This document shows, piece after piece, positions 11,450 through 23,921 of a DNA stretch of 64,000 nt. Position 1 is the first letter of the stretch. The number at the start of each line of letters is the position of its first letter. The stretch spans positions 124,001 through 188,000 of the forward strand of contig MCGO01000029.1 in the NCBI GenBank assembly GCA_002104985.1, given 5' to 3'. Origin of the DNA: Rhizoclosmatium globosum. Lineage: Eukaryota; Chytridiomycota; Chytridiomycetes; Chytridiales; Chytriomycetaceae. The position numbers and the translations under genes were made by a program. The notes below the pieces were generated by a model. The model worked only from the letters and a program-made list of their open reading frames with translations. It ran no database searches and was not told the origin of the DNA.

Positions 11450-12527
11450 CGTTTTTTGGTTGATTTCCATTAGTGGTCGGCAGATATTCACAGGATTTGC
11501 AGGATTTGATTTTCGGTCCAGCCAATTCTGTTTGAGATCAAATCCTGCAAGGGTTGGGGTTGGGTTCGTCGATTTCAAGTTGGACTTCGAGGTTTGGTCT
11601 CCTCCGACAAGTTGGTACCAAAACCTGCCGCAACCGTTAGCGTTGCCAAAAATAATCTGTTGAAACAATTCAAGGTAGGAGACCCGTGGATTAATAGGTA
11701 GCCAAGAAAAGTTTGGGATATTATTTTCAGAATCACTTGATTTGCAGTCGCTGTTGAAGAGGAAGTGAAAAAGAAGGTTTGGAAGGATTTTAATTTCAGA
11801 AGTAAACGAAATGAAAGTTCTGATTTTGTTTGTTTCAGACCCGAATCTTGCTTTCGAATCCTTCGAATCGTGCTCAACCCCTGGTTTCAGTTTTTACACC
11901 CAAAATGGAAAGGATTCAGGTGGATTGGAATCAGATTCAGAAACGCTGGAGGATTTGTTGGATTAGCAAGGTTCGTGTCTGAATATCTGCCCAAAACCTT
12001 GGATTTGCAGGATTTCAAAATCCTGGAAGGATTCGGCGTTGAATATCTGCTCAAAACGCAGGTTTCGTCGGATTTGAAAAGATTCGGAGGATTCGGAGTG
12101 AATCCTTCGAATCCAGCAATATCTGCCGCCAGCTATTGAGTTGATGTTCAGCTTCAAAAGCTTGAAACATTCAAAATGGCAGAACATCAAGTAAGACGAA
12201 TACTCTTTCTAAAGTAAAACCATTCTACTCGTGTTCTTCAATAGACATTATAGCCTCACTCAATTTCAGCAACCAGTACTTAACTCTGCGTTTTGAACAA
12301 ATTGTCAGGTCGTGAAGGCTTCAGAACAGGAGTGAACGATCAAGATTATGGATTTAATTATAACGGTTTGCTGCAAATTTGTTGGAAGTATGATTTAAGT
12401 GGCAGGCGACATTTCAAATTTGAAGAGTGAGTTGTTTGTTGCTGAGGCAACATTGAAATTACTTGTTATGAGAAAGCTTTTAATACTTGTGTTCGTAAAA
12501 AATGGATTTATTTTGGAGAGATGCCTT
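11450..12527. repeat. Gene-free stretch with degenerate GGATTYG repeats
   Basis: No convincing gene on either strand. About 11480-12130 is dense in short degenerate copies of GGATTTG / GGATTCG / GAATCC. One roughly 60-bp unit is nearly duplicated in tandem: GAATATCTGCCCAAAACC at about 11982 and GAATATCTGCTCAAAACG at about 12042, each followed by a GGATTT...GGATTCGG tail. This looks like a decaying minisatellite. The interval 12190-12527 is AT-rich with nothing recognisable and probably holds the 3' flank of SAM-C. Confidence 0.55.
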
Positions 12528-14208
12528 CTACCCTTCATACGGTGGCGCAGAAAAAGATGCAATCGCCGCAGTCTTCAACCTTTCTTCATTCAACACTGCC
12601 AAACTTTCCAATCCAGCCCGAAAGTACAGACGCTGCTTCAAACTTGGAAATTGAAAATTGAAATCATCCATTTTCATCAACAAGAAGGCTTGACCGTCCA
12701 ACTGTTCATCTAATTGAAAAAAAATCAATATGTGAATATATGTGACAAATAAACATACTTTGAATGAGCGCGAGAATCTCAGGAGTGGCCCCGTTTCTGG
12801 AGGCCCACAACATAACGTGCGAAACCGTCCATCGCGATGGAATTGATGGAAGTCTTACGTCTCCAAAGTCAGTGTACTGAAGACCATCAATTCCAATGGT
12901 TGGCATCTTAGCGCCGACTGCATCACATGCTGCCAACGAATTCATCGCGTCAAAGACAAATCCACCTGTTTTCTTGTCACTATTATTATTCACTAGAAAC
13001 GATGTGTTTGCAAACGTTCCAGTTCCTGTTGACTCGGGTGATGACGTAATGGAAACTGGTTGAGTGGAAGAAATCTCAGAGGACTCTGCAGCGGTGACTG
13101 GAGACTGTTGTAAGTTGTTCTTGGACTTTTTCTTTGATACCCAAAAGGTAATGAATCCAAAGAGTCCAATTAGAACTAAACTGCCCATAACGGCACCGGC
13201 TATGACTCCCACGTTACTATTTCCACTATCAGCAGCTGGTGTGGAAGGTGTGCCATTTGGGGGAAGTACTTTGTTGAAAACCACCGTTTCAAAATTCGTA
13301 CATGTACCATCTGTCGGAATCATAGAAGTGTCTACAAGTTGACCTTGACAATTAGCTTTCGAATAATATGAATATTGAACTGATGATCCGCCATCCGTAA
13401 TTGAAGTATTTGCAGACTGAATATTAGACCCTAATGATCCTGAATAGCAAGTATTGAGGCATTTATCTAGATCAAACGAAAAGAGGCGACAATCGCTATC
13501 TTCGTATTGGGTGTACTTAAATGTAGGGGCTCCATTGAATGTCAATTGAATCAATTTGTTTGGGTCTACTGTTTTGGCACACTTGTACGTCACGTAGTTT
13601 CCGTTTTCATGCTGATAACAAGATGTTTCTTGGCATGATTCTGTTTTGACATAATGCTCAACACTTATTGGCGTCTGGCAATCAGAACCTGTATAACTAG
13701 TCACGATAATATATCCATGGTTATTAATGACGGACACAGTGTTGTTCCCTTGACATGATGGGGCGTCGACCGAGCCATACGGTAGAACGTCCTTCAACTC
13801 AGTACCGGTACAGTTCCGGTCTAAATATGTTGACAAAAGGAGTGCACCAGTTGAATTCACCGTTACTTTGGACGCAGCATAGGCTTTGGTTTACAACGCA
13901 GGCATACAAACGCCAAACATTGAATGCCAACCACCGTTCACGCTTCCAGCGCCACACTTATCTCCAGTAGAAAGACTCAAAACTTGAGTGACATCGTCGG
14001 GAAAATATTTCTTGCCAAATATGGAGATACTTTGTTGATTGCTCACAGTCGTTGGAACGCAAAGGTTGGTCATATAGAAGTCTTCTGTCGCTTTGACGCA
14101 TTTTGATGGAGTCTCCGGACAGCTATTGTTAGATGAAAAGTACTGAATTGAATTCGCAGTTGTGCAGTTTGAGTCGGGGAACAGTATCGTCGCTATCAAT
14201 TGGGACAT
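12528..14208 (-). CDS. SAM-C: SAM-family membrane protein with one internal stop
   Basis: Starts MSQLIATILFPDSNC, with no signal peptide. The Cys-rich ectodomain contains TYLDRNC, SYTGSDC and YYSKANC motifs. The TM helix is VGVIAGAVMGSLVLIGLFGFI with a KKKSKNN stop, followed by a Ser/Thr tail. SAM exon 1 reads RLPSIPSRWTVSHVMLWASRNGATPEIL. An intron follows (GTATGT...CAATTAG, phase 1, about 12729-12760), then SAM exon 2 (DGQAFLLMKMDDFNFQFPSL), ending APPYEG. A single in-frame TAA interrupts CMPAL*TKAYAA at 13891-13893, where SAM-B has an Asn codon. Everything downstream stays in the same frame, so this is a point change rather than an indel. It may be a true nonsense mutation or an error. Confidence 0.8.
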
Positions 14209-14288
14209 CGCTTTTAAGTGGTCAAATTGGATTCACTTCCAAGCTTGGCAGTGAAAAAAAGCAAAATAAATGAGATTGAGATCTCTTT

Positions 14289-15143
14289 CTAAAACATTAC
14301 AATATCATCTAATGAAATGCCAACATGAAGGATAGATGCACCTTCCAAGGGAATCGCAAATTCGAGCGCATTCTTTGCATCGTTGGAATTTGAATGCAAT
14401 GTTTTCGTGTTAGGCATTTGAAATGGCTTTAAGGCCGTCGTCGAACTCCCAGTGGCAATGAGATGAGCGTTCAGCTGCGGTTTAATGAATTCCATAAATT
14501 GAGATTCCAAATGAACGGGAATTCGAGGAGATGGGCCTGCAGTAGTTGTCGTGGATAATGAAGAAGTTGACGAAGTTGAAAGGTTGTGAAGGTTTCGGAA
14601 CTCCAGCACGCGGTTGAGAAGCTGTTGATACTTGCTTCCAGTTGCCGTAAATTTTGGATAAAACTTACGGACAACTTGTGACCAGCGAAGGCTTGAATTT
14701 GAAACCTGGGTGGGTTGAGGTGTCAGAACAGCCAGAGGCCCTGACTGACCATCGCATTTAGCGGCATGATTTGAGAAAGCCGTAACACTTATTCCCGAAT
14801 AGTGGAGACAGGGACAATGAAGACGGCCGTCCACTTGATTGCGAACAATAACTATTTCAAGTAGCTATGAATTCCAGAGGCAACCCACGAGCCAACAAAC
14901 CTGTCTTTGAATCCGATCCTCTGAACTTCACCTTAGTTTGTTTGCAATGCGAGCGGCGCAAGTGGACCGCCAGGGCTTCCTTCGAGTTGAGCAGTGTTTT
15001 GCAGTGTTGATCCGGACACGCAACCTTTTGGGCCGCGGCGATCCCGGAAACTGCGCATTCGGTCAACGTCAAAACTCTGAATTCGATGGATTCGCGGGGT
15101 CTGTTTGGGCGAGTCGCTTGCTTGATTCGGGTTTGGAAGTCAT
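14289..15143 (-). CDS. Two-zinc-finger protein ZnF-2, unknown function
   Basis: Paralogue of ZnF-1. Exon 2 is 14289-14833, the phase-1 intron 14834-14900 (GTTTGT...AAG) is in the same position as in ZnF-1, and exon 1 begins at 14901. Exon 1 carries a C2H2 finger (CPDQHCKTLL...HLRRSHC) and exon 2 the C-x-C...H-x3-KC finger (LHCPCLHY...FSNHAAKC). The shared FIKPQL and ALEFAIPLEGASIL blocks follow. The best start is the ATG at 15141-15143 (MTSKPESSKRLAQ); it requires one T to be added near 15083 to join NSEF to LTLTECAVSG. It lies 210 bp downstream of SAM-D on the same strand, mirroring the SAM-A/ZnF-1 pair. Confidence 0.7.
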
Positions 15144-15352
15144 GAATTCGGACGGAACTTGCGAGAGTGATCCTGTCGATTCGGAGACGAGTCAACCGTG
15201 GCTGTCGTCAACGTTGGTGAAACGGGCGGTTCGCTTGATCGCAGTGGCGGCGGATGCATTCAAGTTGAAATGGATGTTGTTCGGACACAACGTTTGGTGA
15301 AAAGTATTTATGAGGCATATAAATCGGAAATCATTTTAAAACAGAGAAAAAT

Positions 15353-17130
15353 TTAAACTTCGTAGGACGGTGGAGGGGCAAGTGTATCAGCAGCGGTAGC
15401 GTTGATTCGCCGTAACTCTTCGAGCTTCTCCCAAAACCGTACTCGCGCTCCAACCTTCAAGTAAGAGCTCAGCTGATCTTCGGTAAGCAATAAGAGAGCT
15501 TGTCCATCAATTTCTTGTTCTGCGAAAACAAAGCATCAGAATCTTAAGGACCAAGAATCTCTCACCTTCAACAAATGTCACTAACTCAGAACTGCCGTCA
15601 TTCTTGGTAACCCATGAAACAACATCGCGAATTTTCCACTGGGATGGCAATGCAGGAAGAATCAAATCGCCAAAATACGCTTCTTGGTTCTTCTTGGTCT
15701 CAACACGATCCACAGTCACCATCTTCCCAACGCGAACTGGCTCGGATGCTACAAGATTGATTCCGCTGAATAGCGATGCCCTTTTAGCTTCAGCAGACTT
15801 CTTTTCCGATGGTACTACAGGGTCTGTTCCAAACACAGTCACAGATCCCGAGTGCTCGGTGAAGCAATTGATGAAACTTGATGCTCACCAGTGTTGGAGT
15901 TAGTTTCGACAGTGCGGCCTTGGTTGGATTTTCCATTGATCCAGGAAAATGGACGTAAAGAGCTCGATCCAGATGTTGCAAGAGGGACTCCAGACAAAAA
16001 CTGTCAGAAGAGCTTCCGACAGGAGAAGTGAGTAAACTCGTATCACTTTTGGTGCATCAGCTGCAGACTTCTTCCGGTAGTAGATGAAACCAAAAAACCC
16101 AGGCCAAGAACCGCGAGTCCACCAACGACACCTCCACAATCGCTCCAATCGGAACACCAAATGATCCTTCAGAATTTGCGTCACGGTTCAAAAATATCTT
16201 GGATCCAGCTGAACAGTTCCATCAGAAGGATATGTGGTAGAATCCGGCACAACCTCTTTTCCCTGACAGTTTATATCGGACCAATATGAGATCCTGATTG
16301 ATTTGCCATCAGGAAGAAGGGCCGCACTAGAAGACTTGATGCTATTATCCTCGTATTCAGCATTCGTGGAGTAACACGTATTCAAAGCGATCGCCTCTGC
16401 TCGCCAAGGAAATGTACAAGCAGTATCCTGAAACTCTTGCAACGTAAAGAAAGGAGTCTTGGAAGCCGCGAACACGGACTTGGCATAACTGGTCAAATCG
16501 TTTGTGGTGGAACAAGACCTAGTGGTATACTCGATTGCCTCGTTTCGGTTACAGACGTTGCTTGCAGTGCAAGCTGAGTTTGCGAGGACGTATTCTACTT
16601 TCGCTGTCGATCCAGCTTTACAGTCAGACGAGGAGTATGAGTTACTTGAGCAAATCCGGAATAGTTGATGAGACTGATTTTGTTGGATTCCATGCACGAG
16701 GTTCCGTTGATTGATCCGTACTGTTTGAATGATGATAAAGTGTGACAGCTCGGGTCAGTGTACGTCGACAAGAAAAGACTACCACTTAGTGGATCGGCCA
16801 CCACCATGGTCGAATTTGTCGTGTTTGGCACTGGTGAACAGACTTTGTAAGGGATCTGCCAGCCGCCGGTTGCAATGCCTGAACACTGCGAGTCGGTGCT
16901 GAGACTCTGCAACTGGGTCCAGTCTTTTTGCAAGTACTTGTTTCCGAATGTTGAAATGTTATCAACACATGCAGTCTGGATGTAGAAGCCTGGAGTTGAT
17001 GTGGACTGAACACAGTTGGTGAGGCCACGCATCCAGTTGCAGGTGATGAGGTATAATCAATGCGCACGGCGTTTCCCGTTATGCAATTTGCGTTGGGGAA
17101 GTAGACTGTCGCAGTCAATGAGGTTGCCAT
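15353..17130 (-). CDS. SAM-D: SAM-family membrane protein, many frame breaks
   Basis: Starts MATSLTATVYFPNANC with the RIDYTSSPATGC signature shared with SAM-G and SAM-H. The ectodomain continues through VDNISTFGNKYLQKDW, TYTDPSC and ISYWSDINCQGKEV. A TM span (GGLAVLGLGFFGFIYYRKK) lies at about 16070-16140. The tail leads to SAM exon 1 (LILPALPSQWKIRDVVSWVTKNDGSSELVTFVE), an intron at about 15522-15563, and SAM exon 2 (EQEIDGQALLLLTEDQL), ending PPPSYEV, a PPxY motif. At least five frame changes occur between 15840 and 17035, each consistent with one missing base. It is either badly affected by sequencing error or a young pseudogene. Confidence 0.72.
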
Positions 17131-17180
17131 TAATGGATTGATTTGTGGCTGTGGAAGATGCCGAACTCAGAATGCGTATT

Positions 17181-20100
17181 TTATTCACCACCTTTATAAC
17201 TCTGCCCTTCCCACTCCTTCACAATATCCTTATAGACAAGTTTAGCAGCTGCTCCTGAAACAGCCACTCCGCCACCAAATTGCAACGCGTCCAACCCTGC
17301 AAGAACTGACTTCCGTCCAAACTCCCCACTCAGATCCAACAAAGCGAAAATTCCAGTCAACAACGCCTTCTTGACACTTCCAGGGAACGGCGACAAGCTT
17401 GCCTGAATCGCGACAAACTCAGAAACCAAAAGCCCGGCATGTTTGGAAAATGGACGAACTGTCGCGCTTGCATTAGACTGCAAGATTGTCTGCGCTGTCG
17501 CGTTTCTTTCGATGCGCCGCTGCCTATTGCCGACTTCTGAGTCATCTTTTCAAGAATACGCGCGAGACTTTCGGCAGCAGCGATTGGATTATTGAGCTTC
17601 AGCTTTGAGAAGTACGGGTAAGGAGTTTGAATGAATGTTGGGATGTTGTTTCCAGATGATTCTGAAGATGCCTGGAGTCCACCCAGATCTTGTTTGAAGC
17701 AATGTAATAAACCACGAATGACACCAACATAGGCTGGAATGGAATCAACCAGTGGTTCTCGTCGTTGAGTGAGGATGCTTGTCAATAATCTGCAAACTGC
17801 GTCAAAGAGGTCATCAGGTCCCAAGAATGTGGACTCGGAGGTTTGTCCAGCTGCTTTAAAAAGAGGACTGTGTTTTGCAGCGAGTAACGAGCAAGCATTT
17901 AATATAAGAGAGAGGTCAGATCGACTTAGTTCAAGAATCTGTGAACAGTAATCGCATCTTAGTTTCAAGCTTCAACGATGAAATCCACTCACTCTGTCCT
18001 CTGAGAAGCGAGTCAAAAGAGTAATAGATTGCACAACCAAGTCCACATTTCCAGAACCTTCAATGATACGAGACAAGCTAACGACTATTCGCTGAAAGAC
18101 TTTTCGAATACTGCTCCGTTTTCCTATCTCAAAGTCAATACACTTCTTTGTCCCATGCTTACATTACTCACCACTTTTTTGAACTCCCGTTACCAATGTT
18201 GTGACTAAATTTAAAGCAGCCGACAAATCCCATGAGTTGGATAATACATTATCAAGTCCCACAGACAGTGGAGTCAAGGCTTCCATTAAATCCAAGCTGA
18301 GCTTCAATACAGATGGAACAAACGTCATCGCAGCACATTTAAATGCAAACGTGGAAATGGCTCTATGAATAACCGAGACTGCGTTTGCATCTATAAAAAC
18401 ATCTTGGTCAATACAAAGACATAAACTAAAATCCACTCAACTCTTTCCCCAAGCAGCCTTCAACAAGGTCCAACAACTGTTCACTAAATTCTCTAAAACT
18501 GATTCCTCGACAGTAGCCTCAGCAGGTTGCCCCTCTAACTGATGTAATTGGATTGACAAAAAAAGAGCCCCCAAATCCACAATCTGCGAACTACTCTCTG
18601 AAGACTGAATGAGTTTCGACATTGTAGCTAGGCACTCATCGGCAAAGATGAACATCTCGTGAAGAGATTTGGTGTTGTCTGTTAAAGATTTAGAACCCCA
18701 AGACGTCAACCCAGTTTTTTTACCTAAAACGCCATATCCCTCTTTAAACAACATCAGCTGTTCAAATACTCTGAAACCCGACACGTATCCTTCAAGCTCT
18801 AAAGCTTCACCAGTCAAGCCAGTTCCACCTCGGATTTGTTCTAATAACCCAACAGCATACTCTTCAACAATTTGAGTAAACCATTCGAGATATCTACAAC
18901 AAGTTTCAAATTTCCTGCAACAACTGGTTTATCCACATCCATATCGGTAGCTTCGTGTTTCTTTGCAGGAAGAGATGAAACTATCGCCCGTAAGAAACAG
19001 AGGACAACTTCCAGCCAGAAGGTGTTCCGAGGAAGGGTAGATAGCCACTTGACATGAAAAGTCAAGTATTCAACTGGAGTACAGATCGATCCTTTTGGAA
19101 GCGTGGCAGTGGCTCGCTGAATTAGTTTCCTAAAGGCATAATGAGTTTCTTAAAAGTTCTGAAAGGTTGTGTACTCACGAAATAGTAAGCTCATAAATGA
19201 ACCACGTTTCTTTTCTCAAAACTTCTCCCTCAACTCCTTTTCCTGAACTCCAACTCCAAAAACCACTCCAAGACACGAGGCGAATAAAGCGTCACTAAAG
19301 TGTCATCACGACTTTCCATCATCCGCGCTTCCAGTTTCCTACACATTGCCTTCACATATCTCAGGGACAGCGAGTTCGAGAAGAACGAGGACAGAAACGA
19401 GACAGTCACGTTCATGGTTTTGGAAGTAGACTGTTGGAAACGTGTTGAGAATAGCGATTAAGTTTGAAACTTGATTCACAACTTGTGCGGAAAGTTTCTG
19501 TTTTGCAAAGTGTGAAACAGTTTCAAGGATTTTGGGGATGGAGGGAGAGTCTGGCGACAAAGACTTTGCTGCGGCGGAAAGTTGATTGAGAATAACGTGG
19601 AAAGCTTTTGTTGATGAATTGCTGAGTTGTGGTGTAAGAGTTGCAGTGATGCTTTTGATCAATTTTGAGAGGAAGATTCTGATTCACCAACAACATTAAC
19701 AACATGTAAGTGATGTATCGATGAATTACCTCGAATTGCGCGTAACTCATAAAACTGCGAACTCTGAAACAAACTTGCACTCAACAGCCGCAACGTGTAT
19801 TGCCCTTCCTTAACACAACCTGTTTCTTCTCATCTCCGCCTTTGACAGTTTCAATCAAAGTCTCGACAATTGATTCATCTGTTGATTCGACGCCAAATGA
19901 CTGCAATCATAATCAGCACAACAACTCCATTCCAAAAGCTATTGATTAAAACTCACCAAACAGGAACCAAATGATCCAACAACGCCGCCCAAACAGCCAC
20001 TCCAACCTCCAACCTCTTCAAACTCCCATCCCAACTCCATCACCCTTCCCCTTCCCACGCGCCATAACAGTCTGAACACGCTCAAGCGCCATGGTGACCA

Positions 20101-22357
20101 ACGAAGCAGTTTCTCCTTCCATCCTCGGATCCAACGAATTACTCGCAACACATTCCGCGTGAAACAACGAAACCCGAACTTTCATCAACGTGATCAAATC
20201 GGAGTCACTCAATGACGCGCCAACAACAGAGATAATGAATTCGGTGGACACATTTCGTTTCCAAAAGTCTTCGGAGCTTTGCATGAGTGCTAATAGTAGC
20301 GTGAATCCGTGTTCTTGGGCGAGGGAGGGGTCTTGGCGGGGTCGTTTGGAGGTGGTTGGGGTTGTGGGGATTGGATTATGGGGACGATGACGGATTGGTA
20401 GAGTTCGTCTAGACCGGCGTCGAATTGCTCGCGGAGGCGATCGGCGCTTGCGACTTTTGGGGTACCAGATTTCACTAGACGTGCAGGAATGCAGCGAGGA
20501 TTTGGACTGACTCAGGAATGGTGAGAGTATTTGTGGAGATGTTGTTGGTGCTTCGGTTGCACGTCGCTTTTGCGCAGGTTCGTCGTCTTCCTCAGGAGTT
20601 GAAAAGAATTGATGTGTAAGGAACGTGAGGAGATGTGGAAGTTGCGCTGGTAAGGTTTTACTGACTGCTGTAGAGAGTGCCTTCAAGAATGCGTCTTCAA
20701 GAAGGATTGAGCCTGTTAAGTCGGATTGGGAAAATTCGGAGAGGGCATTGAAGCATTGGGTGAAGAATGATTCGAGTTCACGCGATTGAGTAAGAGTTTG
20801 GAGGAGTAGAAGCGTAAATTGTAGTGCTGAAGCTCGAGACTTGGTATCAGGCTGTTGATGAGAGTGAGAAACCTCAATCATCTAAATACCACAAAAAACA
20901 AACACTTACCACCACTAGGTATATCCACAAAGCGTCAATTGAATCCACCACAACAGAATGATCAATCTGCATCAAAGCCCCAAGAACATCAAACACAACT
21001 CCTCGATCCGATCCAGACAAACCACCCACAATTTGGACCAAAACTGAGTTCAAGTCTTTAAAAGCTGACAGTTGCTGTTTTGATACATTGTCTTGTGTCG
21101 CTTTATACACATCATGCTCAACAAGAACGCGAACCAGATTGCCAATAACACTCGATGATAAACTTCCAAGTGAACTCCATTGACTGTCAAGAAGCATCAA
21201 GTTTTTGACAGAATCTGTAAAATCCTTTGATGCAGCTGCAGTTGAATGCACGAGAATCGACAACAGCGTTAGGAAAGACGCAAAGTCAACGGAGAAGACA
21301 AGATTTGAATCCTGTAACTTTGCGTGGCGTTTTCGGGAAACAATAAATGATGCGAGAAGATGTGGGAACATGGTAATAACATGTTCTTGAGGTCCATCTA
21401 TGAGGTGAAGTTAAGGCAAAGCATAGTATTTCTTGTGATGGACTCACCCTTCGAAAGTTCCAAAAGCCTATCAAATAAGAGTTTCGGATAACTAGCTTTC
21501 GCTGAATCTTTGCTCTTTAGAGTATGGATGATTCCCGAGCACTGACTTGATAGTGCGGTTGAAGCAGATTTCGGAGGCGCGACTACAATCTGAAGAGCAG
21601 CAACATATTCGGGCATATGTTCTTTATGAAATAGAGAGGTGTCTAAGAGTGTATGAATTGTGGTGTTGATGGAAGAAATCAAGGCTTTTGATGTAGCATC
21701 GTTTCTTTCAAGAGAAACACGTTCACGCATCAAAAATTGTCTGAAAGAAAGAGTTGGATCCAGTAACTTTGAGAGATATAACTGAAAGGCCTTCTTTTGG
21801 TTGTTGTGAGATTTGTACGTGTTCAAACATGAGGACAGAATGGTATCAGCGAGTGCCAGAACATGTGAATCCACAGAATTTAAATCAAGCGCAGTAATCA
21901 GCAGACAGATTTCCGCCGCCAGTGAAGTGTCCTGGTCGATGGTCGGCCGCAGTTTTGTCTTCTCGGTGAAGAGCAGAAGGACGTGTCGCAGGTCGTCCGC
22001 CAGTGATTTCTGGATAGTTTTCAACCGTTTCGCATCTTTAATTCTTGCTTCGACGACGGCATTTGGGGCGAGTTTCTGCGGCGGGTTCAGCTGACTCAGC
22101 GCGGGCTTTGACGCTTTGGCGAGGACGCGCCGAAGAAACGCCGCGCCGCCGTCGCAAAAGACACCCGCGCCAAGCCCAAAAAGCGCAAACGAAGCCTCGC
22201 GAGCCGCAACGAGCACGTGCCTCGCTTCAAAGGCCGCCACCGCGAACGCCACATCGGCCGCCGTCTTGGGCTTGCCATCGCCGGCGCTGGCGAGGAAGTG
22301 CGCGATCTGCTCAGACGTGATGTTGGCTGGGTTTGCTGTGTCGGTGGTTGCAGGCAT
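17181..22357 (-). CDS. URB2: Urb2/Npa2-like ribosome-biogenesis protein
   Basis: Large multi-exon gene starting MPATTDTANPANITSEQ and ending EWEGQSYKGGE. It is helical throughout with low motif content. The diagnostic part is the C-terminus: AAESLARILEKMTQK, FSKHAGLLVSEFVAIQ, then VKKALLTGIFALLDLSGEFG and VYKDIVKEWEGQSYKG, the layout of the Urb2/Npa2 C-terminal domain. In yeast Urb2 is a nucleolar protein needed for 27S pre-rRNA processing and early 60S assembly. About nine or more short introns separate the exons (largest exon 21398-22357). Frame changes at about 20480, 20290 and 17500 look like single-base losses. Identification rests on remembered C-terminal similarity and length. Confidence 0.7.
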
Positions 22358-22446
22358 TGGCTACTTGACAGTCAAAAAACAAGAATGGAAAAAAAGAAAG
22401 AAAGCAGAGTGGAATTAACATAACATTGTATTAATAGTTATAGATT

Positions 22447-22870
22447 CTAGATAAAATACATGGTGAGTATGGCCTGTGCAGCTGCTGCTTCGTGATCTGA
22501 TGCTGGAACAGTTTTTCTGTTACCACCAGTACTCTGAAGAAACCGGCCATCCGGCAACTCTTCTTCTGGCTCAATGAGCCTACTATAAGGTTGCATCAAT
22601 GTTTCCTCCTGCTCCATCGAAGAAAGTCCGCCTGAGCTTTTCTGCCTCCACCGCCTCCATTGCCATTGTGATGGCCTTACGATTATGGAAAGAGCTCCAT
22701 CAGCTTGTTCCAGTTGTCATCTCGAAGAAGCATGAGCACAATTTGTAGACCAAGGATGACTGCCAAGACACTCAGCACAATCCCAACTTCATCCTAAAGT
22801 ATTGGGGACCAACGTATGGATCAAACACTGAGTAAGATATAAGCTAAAGTTCGGGAGGCGTGCTCACCAT
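22447..22870 (-). CDS. Small single-TM protein, unknown
   Basis: Too fragmented to appear as one open frame. The model has an ATG at 22868-22870 directly before an intron (22794-22867, GTGAGC...TTTAG), then DEVGIVLSVLAVILGLQIVLMLLRDDNW, a TM helix with almost no ectodomain. After one missing A at about 22645 the tail reads GGLSSMEQEETLMQPY, LIEPEEELPDGRF and AAQAILTMYFI. An upstream open stretch (TSLLEPFCKLSM) could extend the N-terminus. It is the first of three similar small single-TM genes in tandem (with 23238-23713 and 23922-24552), all on the minus strand. Function unknown. Confidence 0.5.
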
Positions 22871-23237
22871 TGAGAGCTTGCAGAATGGTTCAAGGAGGCT
22901 TGTGTTCACAAGGTTATGGGGAAATTAAATCTTGGATCTGGATCTGGATCCAAAGTATAAGTTCCCACTAAACGAATTTATCCAGCTTCTTTCATAACAG
23001 CTCCAGTAATTGCGCCGAATTGTGAGAGTCTGCCTGTTTAAGATTGATAACAATTCCCTCAAACAACATAACAACAACATAGTCCCAAGTCGACATTCCT
23101 ATAATCTCTTTGAGTAAAAACATAACTTGACAACTTTATGGGCCATCTTGAAGACAAACTGAATAGAATACCAGTAAAGAGCTATAAGATTCTCCTCCCC
23201 TTACTTTAATAAATACACAATACTTTAATCAATACAA

Positions 23238-23713
23238 TTAACTTCTAGTTCGATCAAGAGACTGATACTGCGGTGGCTGTACATTCGATAGTGTCTCAAC
23301 CAACAAAGGCGCAGCAACCCCTTCACGCCCCCCTTCAAGATCAGGATACGGATACGGACACACCCTCGCATCATGACTAACCAACCAATCTTCATTATAC
23401 TTTGGCAAGGTCTCTTCCTCCTCCACACCGCCTCCCATAGCCTCCAGATCAGTTCTCCTTCTCCTTCGACTCTCGACTTGTTCCCGAAGCTGATCCATCG
23501 CCTCTGAGCTTGGCGTTCTGTACCGGCTGAAGCGAATCCAGATGTGTTTGGCTATGACGAGGAAGGCGACGATGCCGAGGACTACATAGACGATGGTATC
23601 AGCTCTTGTCTGTTCGGAGATAGTTAAGCAATTGCATCGCAAGGAGGTATTTGCTGTTCTTACATGCGGTGCAGAATCTAATGGATAGTCGTGGTGGCTG
23701 TTGTATTGGACAT
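23238..23713 (-). CDS. Small single-TM protein with PPxY motif
   Basis: Exon 1 starts at 23713 (MSNTTATT..., then DYPLDSAPH after one missing base). A phase-0 intron (GTAAGA...GAACAG) joins it to TRADTIVYVVLGIVAFLVIAKHIW, a TM helix followed by a basic face (RFSRYR). The cytosolic tail has an Arg-rich coil (QVESRRRRRTDLEA), an LPKY motif and PPQYQSL near the C-terminus. The short N-out segment, one TM, basic coil and Pro-Tyr motifs resemble yeast Rcr1/Rcr2-type Rsp5 ubiquitin-ligase adaptors in layout. That is an architectural analogy, not a homology claim. Confidence 0.6.
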
Positions 23714-23921
23714 GATTCTCAAGTGACTTCTTTTTCCAATTGACTTGTGACTCACAACCGCCATCTCTGACACTTTGGTTGAAATGAGCAAAAGGCGACG
23801 GAAGGTTTCATGTATAAACTGAATTTAATGCTGAATATTTAATGTATTTACGTGGAAAGAGCTCAGATGATTCAGATGCAAGGAAGAATAGACAGACAAT
23901 GAATTACAAGAGATCTGAGAC

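Noticed and set aside
22045..22423. Plus-strand Arg/Ala-rich open frames near 22.1-22.4 kb
   Set aside because: GC-rich complement of URB2 exon 1; composition only.
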